Source: Segetibacter aerophilus
Lineage (GTDB): Bacteria > Bacteroidota > Bacteroidia > Chitinophagales > Chitinophagaceae
DNA length: 64,000 nucleotides
Direction of reading: 5' to 3'
Assembly: GCF_007991655.1 (NCBI RefSeq)
Contig: NZ_BJYT01000002.1
Location: 62,001-126,000, forward strand
Shown: one piece after another, positions 45,859 through 54,916 of the stretch
Layout: each line of letters opens with the position of its first letter
How positions within the stretch are numbered: position 1 is the first letter of the stretch
Translations under genes and position numbers: made by a program
The notes under the pieces: model-generated
What the model was told of the DNA's origin: nothing
Database searches by the model: none
Seen by the model: the letters and a program-made list of their open reading frames with translations, nothing else

Positions 45859-45991
45859 TACTGCCAACTCAGTTCATTATTTATGCTGAGGTTTGAAAGT
45901 GGTTCCTCGGCGAACAAAAGACGTAGTGATTTACTTCCTGATTGCTCCAAAGTCCAGCCCCCACTATTGGCAATAACTCTTGTTGGCAGTA
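45859..45991 (-). repeat. attC-like site F
   Basis: 133-bp palindrome with perfectly complementary ends TACTGCCAAC (45859-45868) and GTTGGCAGTA (45982-45991). The right arm holds CACTATTGGCAATAACTCT. This third arm type (TATTGGCAATA) recurs at 52.05 and 53.63 kb. On the minus strand the box reads GTTGGCAGT. Confidence 0.75.
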
Positions 45992-46008
45992 GTTCGTGGT
46001 AGTGCCGT

Positions 46009-47025
46009 TTATAATTTGTTTACTCCTTCTATAATACTGAAAGGAGACATGGTTGGTATTATGCGTGATAACTTCAGACCTGCTTTATCAAACAATACAC
46101 TGTATTCTTCTTTAGTTCTTTCACAGCCAGGTAAAAATTGCAACATTTGTAAATCAAGAAACTTTGCAGGTGATGGTTCATTGCCTTCGGGTACTACCAT
46201 CTCTACCACTAATACCTTTCCATTCTCAGCCATTACTTTCTCGCAATTTTGAAGAATGGTAATACATTGCTCATCATTCCAGTCGTGAATAATATGTTTC
46301 ATAATGTAAGCGTTAGCACCTGCGGGTACAGATGTAAAAAAATCCCCACCTATCGTTTCGCATCTGTCTGTTACATCGTGTTCCTTTAAAAGTTTTTCTG
46401 CTTCTGTGACGATAGCAGGTGTATCATACAAAACTCCTTTAACGTTGCTGAATTTAGCAAGGATAGAAGCTAATAGAAAACCATGTCCGCCACCGACATC
46501 TACTAATTTTGCAAGGGGAGAAAAATCATAGGCATTAACCACAGCAACACTTGAAAAAGCACTATTGCTAGTCATTGCATCATTAAAAACTTTCCCAGCC
46601 TTTTCGTTACTCCAGAAATAATCAAACGAAGACATACCAAATACTTTTTCAAAGGAAGGCTTGCCTGTTTTAACACTGTATGGAAGTTCTGCCCATGTCT
46701 GATATTGCCAATCACACGCTATCATTTCGGCAAAAGCCCGCAAACTTCCGGGGGCATCACTCCGTAATGGTTCAGCTAAAGGGGTTAACGAAAATTTTTT
46801 TTCATTGTCTTCAGCATACACCCCTACGCTTGCACAAGCCCGTAACACTCGATAAAGTGAACGTGCGTGAACACCAGTTTCCTGTGCCAACTCCTCTGAA
46901 GTTTTTGCCCCATCCTTTAATAAGTCAGCAATTTTTAATTCGGCAGTGACTCCTATTGCACGTGATGCGGCAAAACCAAATAGCATTCCCATTAATTGCA
47001 CGGGAGGTGGAAGTTCATGAGTCAT
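46009..47025 (-). CDS. SAM-dependent O-methyltransferase family protein
   Basis: A 338-residue protein of the acetylserotonin/hydroxyneurosporene O-methyltransferase type. The N-terminal winged-helix dimerisation domain is at about 10-95 (TSEELAQETGVHARSLYRVL). The SAM site is in LVDVGGGHGFLLASIL (about 173-188), with acidic GVLYDTPAIV. The catalytic His lies in MKHIIHDWNDEQC. The acceptor is unknown, often a natural-product phenol. Single-gene cassette. Confidence 0.88.
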   Translation of the reverse strand: MTHELPPPVQLMGMLFGFAASRAIGVTAELKIADLLKDGAKTSEELAQETGVHARSLYRVLRACASVGVYAEDNEKKFSLTPLAEPLRSDAPGSLRAFAEMIACDWQYQTWAELPYSVKTGKPSFEKVFGMSSFDYFWSNEKAGKVFNDAMTSNSAFSSVAVVNAYDFSPLAKLVDVGGGHGFLLASILAKFSNVKGVLYDTPAIVTEAEKLLKEHDVTDRCETIGGDFFTSVPAGANAYIMKHIIHDWNDEQCITILQNCEKVMAENGKVLVVEMVVPEGNEPSPAKFLDLQMLQFLPGCERTKEEYSVLFDKAGLKLSRIIPTMSPFSIIEGVNKL

Positions 47026-47074
47026 ATTAATTTGTTTTTTATGAAGCCTAATAAATTACTAACTCCCTTTTATT

Positions 47075-47415
47075 CAAAAAGATATTACTAAAGTCTTAAA
47101 TCTGCAAGTTGTTTTAATTAAATAATTCTCGCGACTATACCTACACACTTAAGAGTAGCACAACGAGTTAAAAGGGTGGTATTATTATGAGTACAGGTGA
47201 TACATTATCTACTTTCCTAAGACTTCAAGGGTTAATATTAACCTCACTGAGAATACAAGCCAAAGCCCTCTAGTAGACCTCCTGACTATGAGATGGATAC
47301 AGGTTTTAACATCCAAAAGCAATTACCCCATTAAAAACGAACCATAAATGTAGAAAGCGGAATAGCTGTGAATGTAAGGCATTAATCAATGCACTTTTTG
47401 CCATAGAAAGTACTC
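47075..47415 (+). repeat. Cassette-spacer repeat R, copy 1
   Basis: Contains AAAGATATTACTAAAGTCTT, then ACATTATCTACTTTCC..AGACTT, GTAGACCTCCTGACTATGAG, ATGG and CAATGCACTTTTTGCC. It shares this order with five other places in the region. It reads as decayed coding remnants (KDITKVLNLQ; RPPDYEM) on the plus strand, opposite to the cassette genes. Confidence 0.65.
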
Positions 47416-47550
47416 GAGGTGATTGAAAGAATACGACGAGGAAGTGTTCGTCCGCCTAATTTGTAAGGTCCTATCTCTGCTTTTATTTCAATCTAAAAAT
47501 TTTAATAATCCGAGTACAGTTTTTACAAAAGCGGATTAATGTTCGCTCTG

Positions 47551-49014
47551 CTATTGTAAATTTTTATCTCGTTCGATTAAGCTATTCTTCCTTGCAGCTA
47601 TTATTTCTTCAGCCGGAGCAATAACAATTTCATAAACCTTTTCTATAATTTCTTTCTCATCCTTATATAAAACAGGTTTCAGTACCCAAGGATACCGAAG
47701 AGATGCTTCAAACATGGATGTTATTATGCAGTTAGCTTCACAAATTGAAACAATAGGTATTGATGGTAAATTCGGAATGATAAAACTTAGTTCATGCATA
47801 ATCATTGTAGCGTCTGTTAGGTCTGCAATAATAAATCTGCTCATGTGAGCTAATAATGAAATAATTTCTGTTATATCCCTTAGCTGAGGTTTTTGAAAAT
47901 CAAAAAGTAAAGGGATATAATTATGCTTTCGTAGTGCATCCCTTAAGGCATCTAAAATAACTTTCCTTTCAGGTGTAAACCTGCCAAGTATCAAAATAGA
48001 TTTAGAAGTAATTGTGTCAACAATATTTTTTATGCCACCACCACTAAGTAATAAATGTATAACCACTGCAGTCTCAATGCTGTCCACAGCGAAAGTATTT
48101 CCAGTTTTAGGGTCACCCAAATACAAATTTCTTTGTTGCGCATTGTCTAATTTAGCGTCCCAGATTGACACACCAAAAACTTGGCACTGTTCTAAAAATG
48201 TTCCAGTCAAGTTCGCCTCATTCATATTGGCGTGACTAAAATCGGCTTTATTAAAAAGAGCATTTTTGAAGTTTGCTCGAGTGAGGTCTGCATGAATAAA
48301 GTCAGTTTCATTTCCCTCAGAGCTTTCTAAATTTACATCTTCAAGTATAGCGTTGGTAAAATCTGCATGATGAAGAATTGCTCCTCGTAAGTTTGCTCCA
48401 CGCAGGTTAGCTCTCCTAAGAATAGAAAATGATAAATCTATATACTCCAAGTTCTTCTTTTCAAGATTAGCACCCTCAAGGTTTGGATGTATGCTTTCGT
48501 TTTCCTTACGCCAGGAATTCCAACTTTTTACTCCTTTATTAATGATAGGCGTGTGATTTTTAATAATACTTGATATTGCATGTATAAGGACCTGAAATTT
48601 GGCTTTCCAAAAACTGTTGTTGATTTCATAACCCTTATAAAGAGCAATTTTTTGGATTGACTGTGGGAGTTCAGAAATGTTTGGAAAGTTAGCTCCATCC
48701 ACCAATAACGGAATCAGAGGTACTTCATTTTTAATCGCAAGCTCAATTTCTAAGCACACAATATCATCCTTTTCATCCAAACGCCTCCTTTTAAAACTGT
48801 TTTCGAGCCAATTTTCTCCAATGAGTATTATTACAACTGCCGACCTTGGAATTACTCTTTTTACCCAGCTGCGTAATTCTTCAACGGTTGCATCAACTTC
48901 TATATCAAATAAAACATTTTCAGCTCCATATTCTTTTTTCAAATAATCAAACAATCTGCCTGCATAGCCGCCGGTGTCTTTTCTTCTATAAGAGATAAAA
49001 ATTTCCTGTGACAT
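47551..49014 (-). CDS. TIR domain - pentapeptide repeat protein
   Basis: A 487-residue protein starting at the ATG at 49014 (MSQEIFISYRRKDTGGYAGR). The TIR domain (about 1-140) has the EIFISYRRKD strand-A motif and an acidic residue in CLEIELAIK at the usual Glu position. Pentapeptide repeats (A(N/D)LxX; about 170-300) form a right-handed beta-helix (LRRANLRGANLRGAILHHAD). The C-terminal 130 residues (ILILGRFTPERKVILDAL, then FIIADLTDAT) match a second nucleotide-binding-like domain known behind pentapeptide repeats in cyanobacteria. Probably a signalling or NAD-cleaving effector; function is inference. Confidence 0.8.
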   Translation of the reverse strand: MSQEIFISYRRKDTGGYAGRLFDYLKKEYGAENVLFDIEVDATVEELRSWVKRVIPRSAVVIILIGENWLENSFKRRRLDEKDDIVCLEIELAIKNEVPLIPLLVDGANFPNISELPQSIQKIALYKGYEINNSFWKAKFQVLIHAISSIIKNHTPIINKGVKSWNSWRKENESIHPNLEGANLEKKNLEYIDLSFSILRRANLRGANLRGAILHHADFTNAILEDVNLESSEGNETDFIHADLTRANFKNALFNKADFSHANMNEANLTGTFLEQCQVFGVSIWDAKLDNAQQRNLYLGDPKTGNTFAVDSIETAVVIHLLLSGGGIKNIVDTITSKSILILGRFTPERKVILDALRDALRKHNYIPLLFDFQKPQLRDITEIISLLAHMSRFIIADLTDATMIMHELSFIIPNLPSIPIVSICEANCIITSMFEASLRYPWVLKPVLYKDEKEIIEKVYEIVIAPAEEIIAARKNSLIERDKNLQ

Positions 49015-49084
49015 TACAGCCTGAGTTAAAGTTTCTAATGTATGCGCAAAACACTGCACAACTTGCTACGTACCTTTTTATTAC

Positions 49085-49510
49085 AAGAATTATAAATTTT
49101 TATAGTAAGTGGAACAAAAGATACAGCTGAAATATTTAAATGCGTAATCGAACAGAGGAATGTTCGGTTTTAAAAACGTTCACCTTTTGTCAACAAGTCC
49201 GATGGAACTTATTTGCAGCACATTAAGCAAAACTCTTTACAGGATTAAAGGTTCATTTTAAATGCAACCAGCATAATGGTTACAAGTAATACTTTATCTA
49301 CTTTGAAAAAGACTTCAAAAGTTAATATTAACCCTACCAGAGCTACAAGCGAAAGTCCTGCTAGTAGAGCTCTTGATTATGAGATGGACAAAGGTTTCAA
49401 CCTCCAATAGCAACTTGTTGACTCTGAATGCATAATTGATGAATGAGAGAGGCATAAGTCAGAATAGAATGCACTTTTCAATGCACTTTTTTTGCCATAG
49501 AAGTACTCCT
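49085..49510 (+). repeat. Cassette-spacer repeat R, copy 2
   Basis: One of the longest copies. Its first part (GGAACAAAAGATACAGCTGA to AGGATTAAAGGTTCA) is shared with copy 5, and its second part (CTTTATCTACTTTGAAAAAG, GAGCTCTTGATTATGAGATG, ACTTTTCAATGCAC) with copies 1, 3, 4 and 5. It leads directly into attC-like site H. Confidence 0.65.
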
Positions 49511-49600
49511 GCCGGTTGAATAAAGTTGATGCTGTTATAGGCTTCCGCCTGATTTACGATGTTCGGCCACACTAGCATAAATACCCTTGTTGCCGGCCGT
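49500..49600 (-). repeat. attC-like site H (partial)
   Basis: Shows the inner spacer of the A/B/N type (TACTCCTGCCGGTTGAA, CCGCCTGATTTACGATGTTC), the right arm GGCCACACTAGCATAAATAC and end box GTTGCCGGC at 49589-49597. The left arm has been overrun by repeat R. Confidence 0.55.
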
Positions 49601-49641
49601 TAAGTCATCGTTTGGTCTCGGACTTTAGGACATATTCGCTT

Positions 49642-49869
49642 TCAAACGTTGTTTTGTTGCTCAGTCAAGCTTTGCCAGTTGTCTGGCAGTTTGAATTCTA
49701 TTTTTTCGGCTATCGCCACTTCACTTGTTGGTATGCCTAATCGTTGTTTTATTTTGTTTATTTCTCCAAAAAGGAAATACAAAGCTTGTTGATGCTGGTT
49801 TATTGCCTGTTGGTGTTGTTGCAGCGTTGCGTATAATGCTTGAAGAGCTTGTTGTGTTTGTGGGTCCAT
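49642..49869 (-). CDS. Small Gln-rich helical protein
   Basis: A 75-residue protein starting at the ATG at 49869 (MDPQTQQALQALYATLQQHQ). It is dominated by a Gln/His-rich coiled-coil, then a short segment FKLPDNWQSLTEQQ. The longer frame to 50052 is not supported. It is possibly a scaffold or antitoxin-like peptide. No family is recognised. Confidence 0.5.
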   Translation of the reverse strand: MDPQTQQALQALYATLQQHQQAINQHQQALYFLFGEINKIKQRLGIPTSEVAIAEKIEFKLPDNWQSLTEQQNNV

Positions 49870-50054
49870 AATTTTAAATTTAATTATTAAAAGATACTCA
49901 CATTGTCCGTTAATTTTATTAATGACGAAGTTTGAGAATAGAGGTTCCCTGTTAAATAAGGGCACGTAGACTTCTTTACTAAATGCATTTGATAAGACCT
50001 CATCTACCCGCAGCCATACCTGCAATTGTAGCACTTGCATTAACCAATACAAAG

Positions 50055-50280
50055 GATATTACCAAAAGTATTAAATCCGCAAGTTATTCATTAAGATAAT
50101 TTTGACGCCAAAATGTTCCTAGTTTAAGAGTAGCTCAACGAGTGAAAAAGGTTGACATTATTATAAGTTCAATTGATACTTTGTCTGCTTTCAAAAGACT
50201 GCAAGGTTAATTTTAACCTTAGTCGAAGTACAAGCAAAAGTTTGCTGATAGACCTCCTGATTATGAGCATCGACATCATC
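50055..50280 (+). repeat. Cassette-spacer repeat R, copy 3
   Basis: Contains GGATATTACCAAAAGTATTA, TACTTTGTCTGCTTTCAAAA, GACTGCAAGG and GATAGACCTCCTGATTATGA in the same order as the other copies. It is truncated before the ATGG and CAATGCAC parts. Confidence 0.6.
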
Positions 50281-50903
50281 TTCCTTATTGAATTGATTTT
50301 TAAAGGAAAAGTATTATTTGGTTTTCTTGTAAAAGGATTGTTAGGTTAAGCTTTTCAATTCCCAATGCATTTAATGATGCACTGTTCTTTGATTTTCATA
50401 TTTAAAGCCGACATGCTTTCTGCTAATTTTATGTTTTAAATAGCCCCTTTCGTAGCTAACTACCATTAATAACTCCCAACACTATTAACCGTTTTCGTTC
50501 ATTGACAGCATACCGCTACTTTCTCGAGTCCACTCATTACGAATGAGTCCGTTTATATAGTTTTCTTTTCCTAATGTCTTAAAAAAAATCTGGAATTTAT
50601 AAGAGTTTATAGACTGGCATCAACAGGATTAGAGTTTTATTTCTTCAATTTATTTTGCCCGAATATTAAGCAACAATCCTCAGTATCTCCAGTCATCCTA
50701 GATATTTGTAATACGATTTTGATTGGCCTTGTCATCCCTTAACAGGTCTAAACAGGCATAAAAGTAAGTCCTGTAGTGTATGGTAAATTCACTTTTTTCT
50801 TTTTATAAGTTTGCCCACTTTGGTCGTTAGGGTGTAGCTGCATATGCCAATAGTTCATGTCCTGTTATGATGTATAATTAATGTGGTGTCGTCGAGAAGA
50901 CTT
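50281..50903. other. Gene-free stretch
   Basis: No supported gene in about 620 bp. It contains a segment (about 50350-50400, with AATGCATTTAATGATGCACT) that resembles 36470-36530 near the integrase, and a 7-bp dyad ACTCATT-ACG-AATGAGT at 50532-50548. It looks like cassette or element debris. Confidence 0.5.
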
Positions 50904-51045
50904 CCTAGCAAAGTTAAAATCTCTATGAAGTTGTGGCAATTGGAAAAACGTCAGGTACGATAAACCAAAAAAGCAAAATAGTGATTTATAATTAAAGGTT
51001 TAACCTACGGCCACAGTTTCATAAACACCCAATTTGCCCGCTGGC
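50904..51045 (-). repeat. attC-like site I
   Basis: Arms TCTATGAAGTTGTGGCAA (about 50924-50941) and GGCCACAGTTTCATAAACAC (about 51009-51028). Boxes are CCTAGCAAA on the left (minus strand TTTGCTAGG, first G changed) and TTTGCCCGC on the right. The AAAAAAGCAAAATAG spacer is shared with E and J. Confidence 0.65.
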
Positions 51046-51060
51046 TTTCATCCTTTCAAC

Positions 51061-51714
51061 TTAAGGCTTTTTTCCTTTCATTTTAATAGCTTTCAATTTA
51101 TTTTCCGCTAAAGTCGCAAGATGTGGCGCACTGTATATGTACTCTAAAATAGCAGAAGTTAAAGCCCTTACTATGGGAATTTCCTTTTCACTAAGTTCTC
51201 CAATTCCAGCATGAGCTCCGATATTCCCAAAATCTTTTAACCCGCTTGCAACTTTTACAAGCTTTTCAGGAATTTCATTGTTGTCTGCTAAGTCTTTAAG
51301 CATTAAAGCTAACGTAGCACCGTTTGCTTTTCTATCTAAACAAACCAATTCTAAAAGTCTTCTAAGTAAAATGGCATAGGCATTTACATCTATAGTCTTA
51401 ATTTTATCGGCAGCACGAAGAGTGCTTGCTATGTTGTCTGGAAGTCCAATAGGGAAGTTGTTTTCTTGCGGAAACAAGATTTCATAATTGATTTCGTCGT
51501 CGCTTTCTATGCCATCATGCCAGCCGTAAGAGACCACATTTACCCTTTTACAAGCAGGGCATTCTAACACACTATAGATGGTCCCACCTTCACCCATAGG
51601 TCCATAATCGGGGTCTTCGTAAACTTCTGTATCATTAACGCTACCAATAATTCTCATGTGGGAAATATTATTACAATGTCCACATGAAGTAAGTTTTGAA
51701 AGATTATCAGACAT
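51061..51714 (-). CDS. DUF4145 protein with zinc ribbon
   Basis: A 217-residue protein from the ATG at 51714 (MSDNLSKLTSCGHCNNIS); the longer frame translates the attC-like palindrome. An N-terminal zinc ribbon (CGHC and CPAC) is followed by a DUF4145 helical domain (about 90-205; NAYAILLRRLLELVCLDRKA, then LKDFGNIGAHAG). DUF4145 occurs at the ends of restriction and other defence proteins as well as alone. One-gene cassette between sites I and J. Confidence 0.8.
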   Translation of the reverse strand: MSDNLSKLTSCGHCNNISHMRIIGSVNDTEVYEDPDYGPMGEGGTIYSVLECPACKRVNVVSYGWHDGIESDDEINYEILFPQENNFPIGLPDNIASTLRAADKIKTIDVNAYAILLRRLLELVCLDRKANGATLALMLKDLADNNEIPEKLVKVASGLKDFGNIGAHAGIGELSEKEIPIVRALTSAILEYIYSAPHLATLAENKLKAIKMKGKKP

Positions 51715-51740
51715 TATTGATTTTGAAATTTTAAGCTTAC

Positions 51741-51875
51741 AGGCAAGGTTTAAGTGTTTATCAAGTTTTGGCATTCGTAAACATCAGGTTCAATTAACCA
51801 CAAAAGCAAAATAGCGATTTATAGTTGGATGGTTAAAGTGGGGTGGCAGTTTTATAAACACTCATGTTCTTAGCT
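51741..51875 (-). repeat. attC-like site J
   Basis: Arms AAGTGTTTATCAAGTTTTGGCA (51752-51773) and TGGCAGTTTTATAAACACTC (51844-51863). Boxes AGGCAAGG on the left and GTTCTTAGC (51866-51874) on the right. The left box pairs partly (GGCAA) with the right box of site I, its own cassette end. Confidence 0.65.
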
Positions 51876-52084
51876 GTAGCCTTATTCTTTGCGTTTCGGG
51901 CCGTCTTTAACCTATTAATGTACTTTAAAACTCCACTTAGCTTTAATACGGTTGATGTAGAAGCCTATCACGTTGCTTTTCCAGGTCTTTAATTCTATTA
52001 TCAGTCATACTCAAAAATTTTTAGGAAATTTATCATTGGGCGGCTTAGCACCATTGGCAATACTCCTGTTCGTCGTTCGTACTT
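51876..52084. other. Remnant cassette without a full gene
   Basis: About 200 bp between site J and a site-F-type arm at 52050-52076 (TTGGCAATACTCCT and box GTTCGTCGT). A 21-codon minus-strand frame (MTDNRIKDLEKQRDRLLHQP) followed by stops suggests a decayed short cassette gene. Confidence 0.4.
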
Positions 52085-52906
52085 CTAATTCAATGCGTCA
52101 GGTATATCTTTATCAATGAAACCTGTCACTTCATCTTGTGTTGGGTTTTCGACTTTGGATAGTCGAATTGACTGCCTTTTAATTGTGTCCTCAAATATAT
52201 TTCTAACTGCTCTCGCATTTGATGTAAAAAGTCCTGAGTCGTAATAACGGTCAATTAAATATTCTATTTTGTATTTTGCACCTTCAGTTAGTTTATTGTG
52301 ATAGTCCGCTACCATTTTGTGAAATATTTGAGTAAGTTCTTCCTTTAAGTAATCCTCAAAATGTAGTGTCTTCGAAAATCTTGACTTTAAACCAGGATTT
52401 GAAGTGAGAAGGTCTTCCATCTCTTTTGGGTAACCGGCAATAACTATAACAATTTTTTCTCTATTATCTTCCATTAATTTCAAAAGAGTTTCAACTGCTT
52501 CATTCCCAAAATCATTTCCTGTTTTGAAAAGTGAATATGCCTCGTCAATAAAAAGAATTCCACCTAAAGCGCTTTCAAACACCTTTTGTGTTTTTGGAGC
52601 AGTATGTCCGATATATTGTCCAACAAGGTCGCCTCTGCTCACTTCAACAACCCTATTTGAAGCCAAAAGACCGATATCGTAATATATTTGCCCTAATAGT
52701 CTTGCTACCGTAGTTTTCCCTGTTCCGGGATTACCTGTAAAAACGATATGCAATGTAGACGGTGTAACAGGTAAGCCTAATTCAATTCTTTTTTTTCTAA
52801 ATCGAGCTAAAGTTTTCAACTCTTCTATTTCAAGCTTTATCTTGTCCAACCCGATTAGATTTGAAAGTTCAATTTGTTCATCTGACTGCTCGCTTTTATC
52901 ATTCAC
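52085..52906 (-). CDS. AAA+ ATPase, CbxX/SpoVK type
   Basis: A 273-residue protein with a GTG start overlapping the upstream stop (GTGA). Walker A is FTGNPGTGKTTVAR (about 52-65), Walker B ILFIDEAYSLF (about 117-127), sensor 1 IVIVIAGYPKEM. The arginine finger region is LKSRFSKTL, and the C-terminal helical lid has FTSNARAVRNIFEDTIKRQ. CbxX-type AAA+ proteins remodel protein partners. The tight coupling to the next gene suggests that protein is the partner. Confidence 0.9.
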   Translation of the reverse strand: MNDKSEQSDEQIELSNLIGLDKIKLEIEELKTLARFRKKRIELGLPVTPSTLHIVFTGNPGTGKTTVARLLGQIYYDIGLLASNRVVEVSRGDLVGQYIGHTAPKTQKVFESALGGILFIDEAYSLFKTGNDFGNEAVETLLKLMEDNREKIVIVIAGYPKEMEDLLTSNPGLKSRFSKTLHFEDYLKEELTQIFHKMVADYHNKLTEGAKYKIEYLIDRYYDSGLFTSNARAVRNIFEDTIKRQSIRLSKVENPTQDEVTGFIDKDIPDALN

Positions 52907-53541
52907 TTCAAACTTGGGTTGTTCTTTATTCGGTTGTTTATTTTTTTTTTAATTTTCAGTTTCGCTTGTAAAAAATATGCTTCTAACTCATCTTTCGTTG
53001 CAACAATAAAATTGCTCGTCATTATGTCTAACATAAAAAGAGCTTCCAGAAAAATGTCTTCAAATCTTGGGAATAATTCATAATAAGAATCAAGTAATTC
53101 AAACGTCTTGCTTGTACCTGCTTTACTTGTTTTTCTTCTAACATAACTTATGTCATAACTTTGCTTTGTAGTTGTTGTGAGATAAGATTTAATTTTTTTT
53201 AAGGTGAAAGATTCAAGTCCGAAATTAACAGTAAATCGAAATCCCTTATGAATTAAACTAACGACGTCATTTAAAACTAGCTTGTTATTTATAAACGCAA
53301 CGGATTGATACACAACGTAGTTGGTTTCTTCATCTTCAGATTGCAAATACACGAATACCAACTTTAGAGTGTAATCCTCGGGTTCAAAATCTATGGCTAG
53401 CTCCAACTCCTCAAAATCCTTTCTTTTATAGTCATTTTCGCTAGTAGTATAAACGGTTATAAAAGTTATTTTATCTATTTTTTTAAACCTATGACTTAAA
53501 ACAGCAGGTACCCCTTTATACTCTAGTAATAATTTTGGCAT
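52903..53541 (-). CDS. Hypothetical partner of the AAA+ ATPase
   Basis: A 212-residue protein with a beta-rich N-terminal half (MPKLLLEYKGVPAVLSHRFK) and a helical C-terminal half ending in a lysine-rich tail. No family is recognised. It overlaps the AAA+ gene by 4 bp, so the two are made together; together they fill one cassette. A substrate or adaptor of the ATPase is a reasonable guess, not shown by sequence. Confidence 0.65.
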   Translation of the reverse strand: MPKLLLEYKGVPAVLSHRFKKIDKITFITVYTTSENDYKRKDFEELELAIDFEPEDYTLKLVFVYLQSEDEETNYVVYQSVAFINNKLVLNDVVSLIHKGFRFTVNFGLESFTLKKIKSYLTTTTKQSYDISYVRRKTSKAGTSKTFELLDSYYELFPRFEDIFLEALFMLDIMTSNFIVATKDELEAYFLQAKLKIKKKINNRIKNNPSLK

Positions 53542-53565
53542 TTTCCAAGTTATATCTTTTACTGA

Positions 53566-53653
53566 GATGCGAACGAGAAGTATTGATGTGCTGGACTAAT
53601 TTCAAACGGTCTACCCCGTTCCGCCCTCTATTGGCAATAGTCCTGTTGGCGGT
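53566..53653 (-). repeat. attC-like site L (partial)
   Basis: Left box minus-strand GTTCGCATC (53566-53574) and right arm CTCTATTGGCAATAGTCCT with box GTTGGCGGT (53645-53653). The arm matches sites F and 52.05 kb. The GTTCG part of the left box pairs with the box at 52068-52076, the end of the same cassette. Confidence 0.55.
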
Positions 53654-53804
53654 TGCGTTTTCGGACACTTGCACAAACATGATTGTTGGCAGCAATTTTA
53701 TCAAGACGTTTCCTGGTCTTGTTAGGTTAAAATCTCGAAATAAACTACTCTTCATAGTGCTTTCGTTTGTAAACAAAACTAAATTAACCTGACAAAGTTG
53801 AATG

Positions 53805-54085
53805 AAGCCCTTAACGGGATAGTGGAATTAGTACAACAAATTAAAAATCTGCCTACAAGAGAATGGGTAAGAGGTTATACTTTTCCTACTTACGAAAAGC
53901 TTTAAGGTTAATTTTAACCTTCTTATATTTCAAAGCTAACTCCTGCTGGTAGACCTCCTGATTATGAGATGGACAAATTTTTTATGCTACAACAGTAATT
54001 GTTTTATTAAAGAGGCAAAATCAGCAATTGAAAGCATAATAAATAGAATGAAATGTACTTTTCAATGCACTCTATTAAAGCAGAA
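53805..54085 (+). repeat. Cassette-spacer repeat R, copy 4
   Basis: Contains TGGAATTAGTACAACAAATT, AAGGTTAATTTTAACCTTC, GGTAGACCTCCTGATTATGA, GATGG and ACTTTTCAATGCAC. The first part still reads as protein (NGIVELVQQIKNLPTREWV), supporting an origin from a small gene on the plus strand. Confidence 0.65.
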
Positions 54086-54136
54086 TAATAATTTAAAGTT
54101 GAATTCATTACGTCCCACACAATTTTAAAACACACT

Positions 54137-54146
54137 GTTAGCGGCA
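54137..54146 (-). repeat. Cassette end box (GTTAGCGGCA)
   Basis: This box is 30 bp past the stop of the lipoprotein gene at 54176. Its complement TGCCGCTAAC differs by one transition from the start box of the same cassette at 54917-54926 (TGCCGCCAAC). The surrounding palindrome (ACACACTGTTAGCGG) is short. Confidence 0.55.
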
Positions 54147-54175
54147 TGTGGCTTTGGAGTGGAAGCTATTTGCAT

Positions 54176-54883
54176 TCAATCATAAAGCCAATAATACTTC
54201 ATTTTATTGTGGGCAATTTGTGACCGGAGTTTTGCTATTTCAAGTTCGTACTGTAAAATAACACCTCTGTTCATTCCTCTTGCAATGTCCATGCGTAGTT
54301 CGTATTGTAATCTTTCTCTTTTTACTTCAAGTTCAGTATTCATTTTTAGCACGCTCAACTCGGATGAACTATCGTATTCATCTTTATAATTTGTTGCTTT
54401 GAAAAATAAACTATCAATATTTATTCTTACAGGCTGCAAATTTATTGCATACAGAAAAGCTTTCTCTCTTCGCTCTTTGCTTTGGCTGGGTGATTTGATA
54501 AGTATGTTGTAATCAAGGTTGTAAACTTTTGTGCTTGTGTCTGGCTTACCCGCCTCCTGAAGTAAAAATTCATAATGGCGTCTTGTTTTCATTATCCTGT
54601 GAGATAATTCGACAATTAAAGGATTGCTGTGTGTTAATCTTGCACTTTCTCTCAAATCTCTCAACCTATCCAAATGTTCCTTTAAAAAATCTGCGTTGTA
54701 CGTATGTATTCCGCTCAGGGAACCAAGGGAATATCTAATACTATCTACTTTGATATATTCAATGTCTTTGTATTGTTGACTTTTAAGGTTCTCAACTGCC
54801 TCTTTCAACTTTTCTTCAGTTGTGGGAGCTTTACAACCAATAATTGAGATGATAACAGTTGCAATTATTAAGGACTCTATCAA
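54176..54883 (-). CDS. Lipoprotein with long helical body
   Basis: A 235-residue protein. There is no ATG near the expected start, so TTG at 54883 is used, about 35 bp after the core box. The lipobox is ISIIGCKAP (Cys17). The rest is charged and mostly helical (ELEVKRERLQYELRMDIARG). No domain is recognised. Single-gene cassette with matching start and end boxes. Confidence 0.6.
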   Translation of the reverse strand: MIESLIIATVIISIIGCKAPTTEEKLKEAVENLKSQQYKDIEYIKVDSIRYSLGSLSGIHTYNADFLKEHLDRLRDLRESARLTHSNPLIVELSHRIMKTRRHYEFLLQEAGKPDTSTKVYNLDYNILIKSPSQSKERREKAFLYAINLQPVRINIDSLFFKATNYKDEYDSSSELSVLKMNTELEVKRERLQYELRMDIARGMNRGVILQYELEIAKLRSQIAHNKMKYYWLYD

Positions 54884-54916
54884 TTAATTGAGACTTTAGA
54901 AATTTTGAATTGCTAT

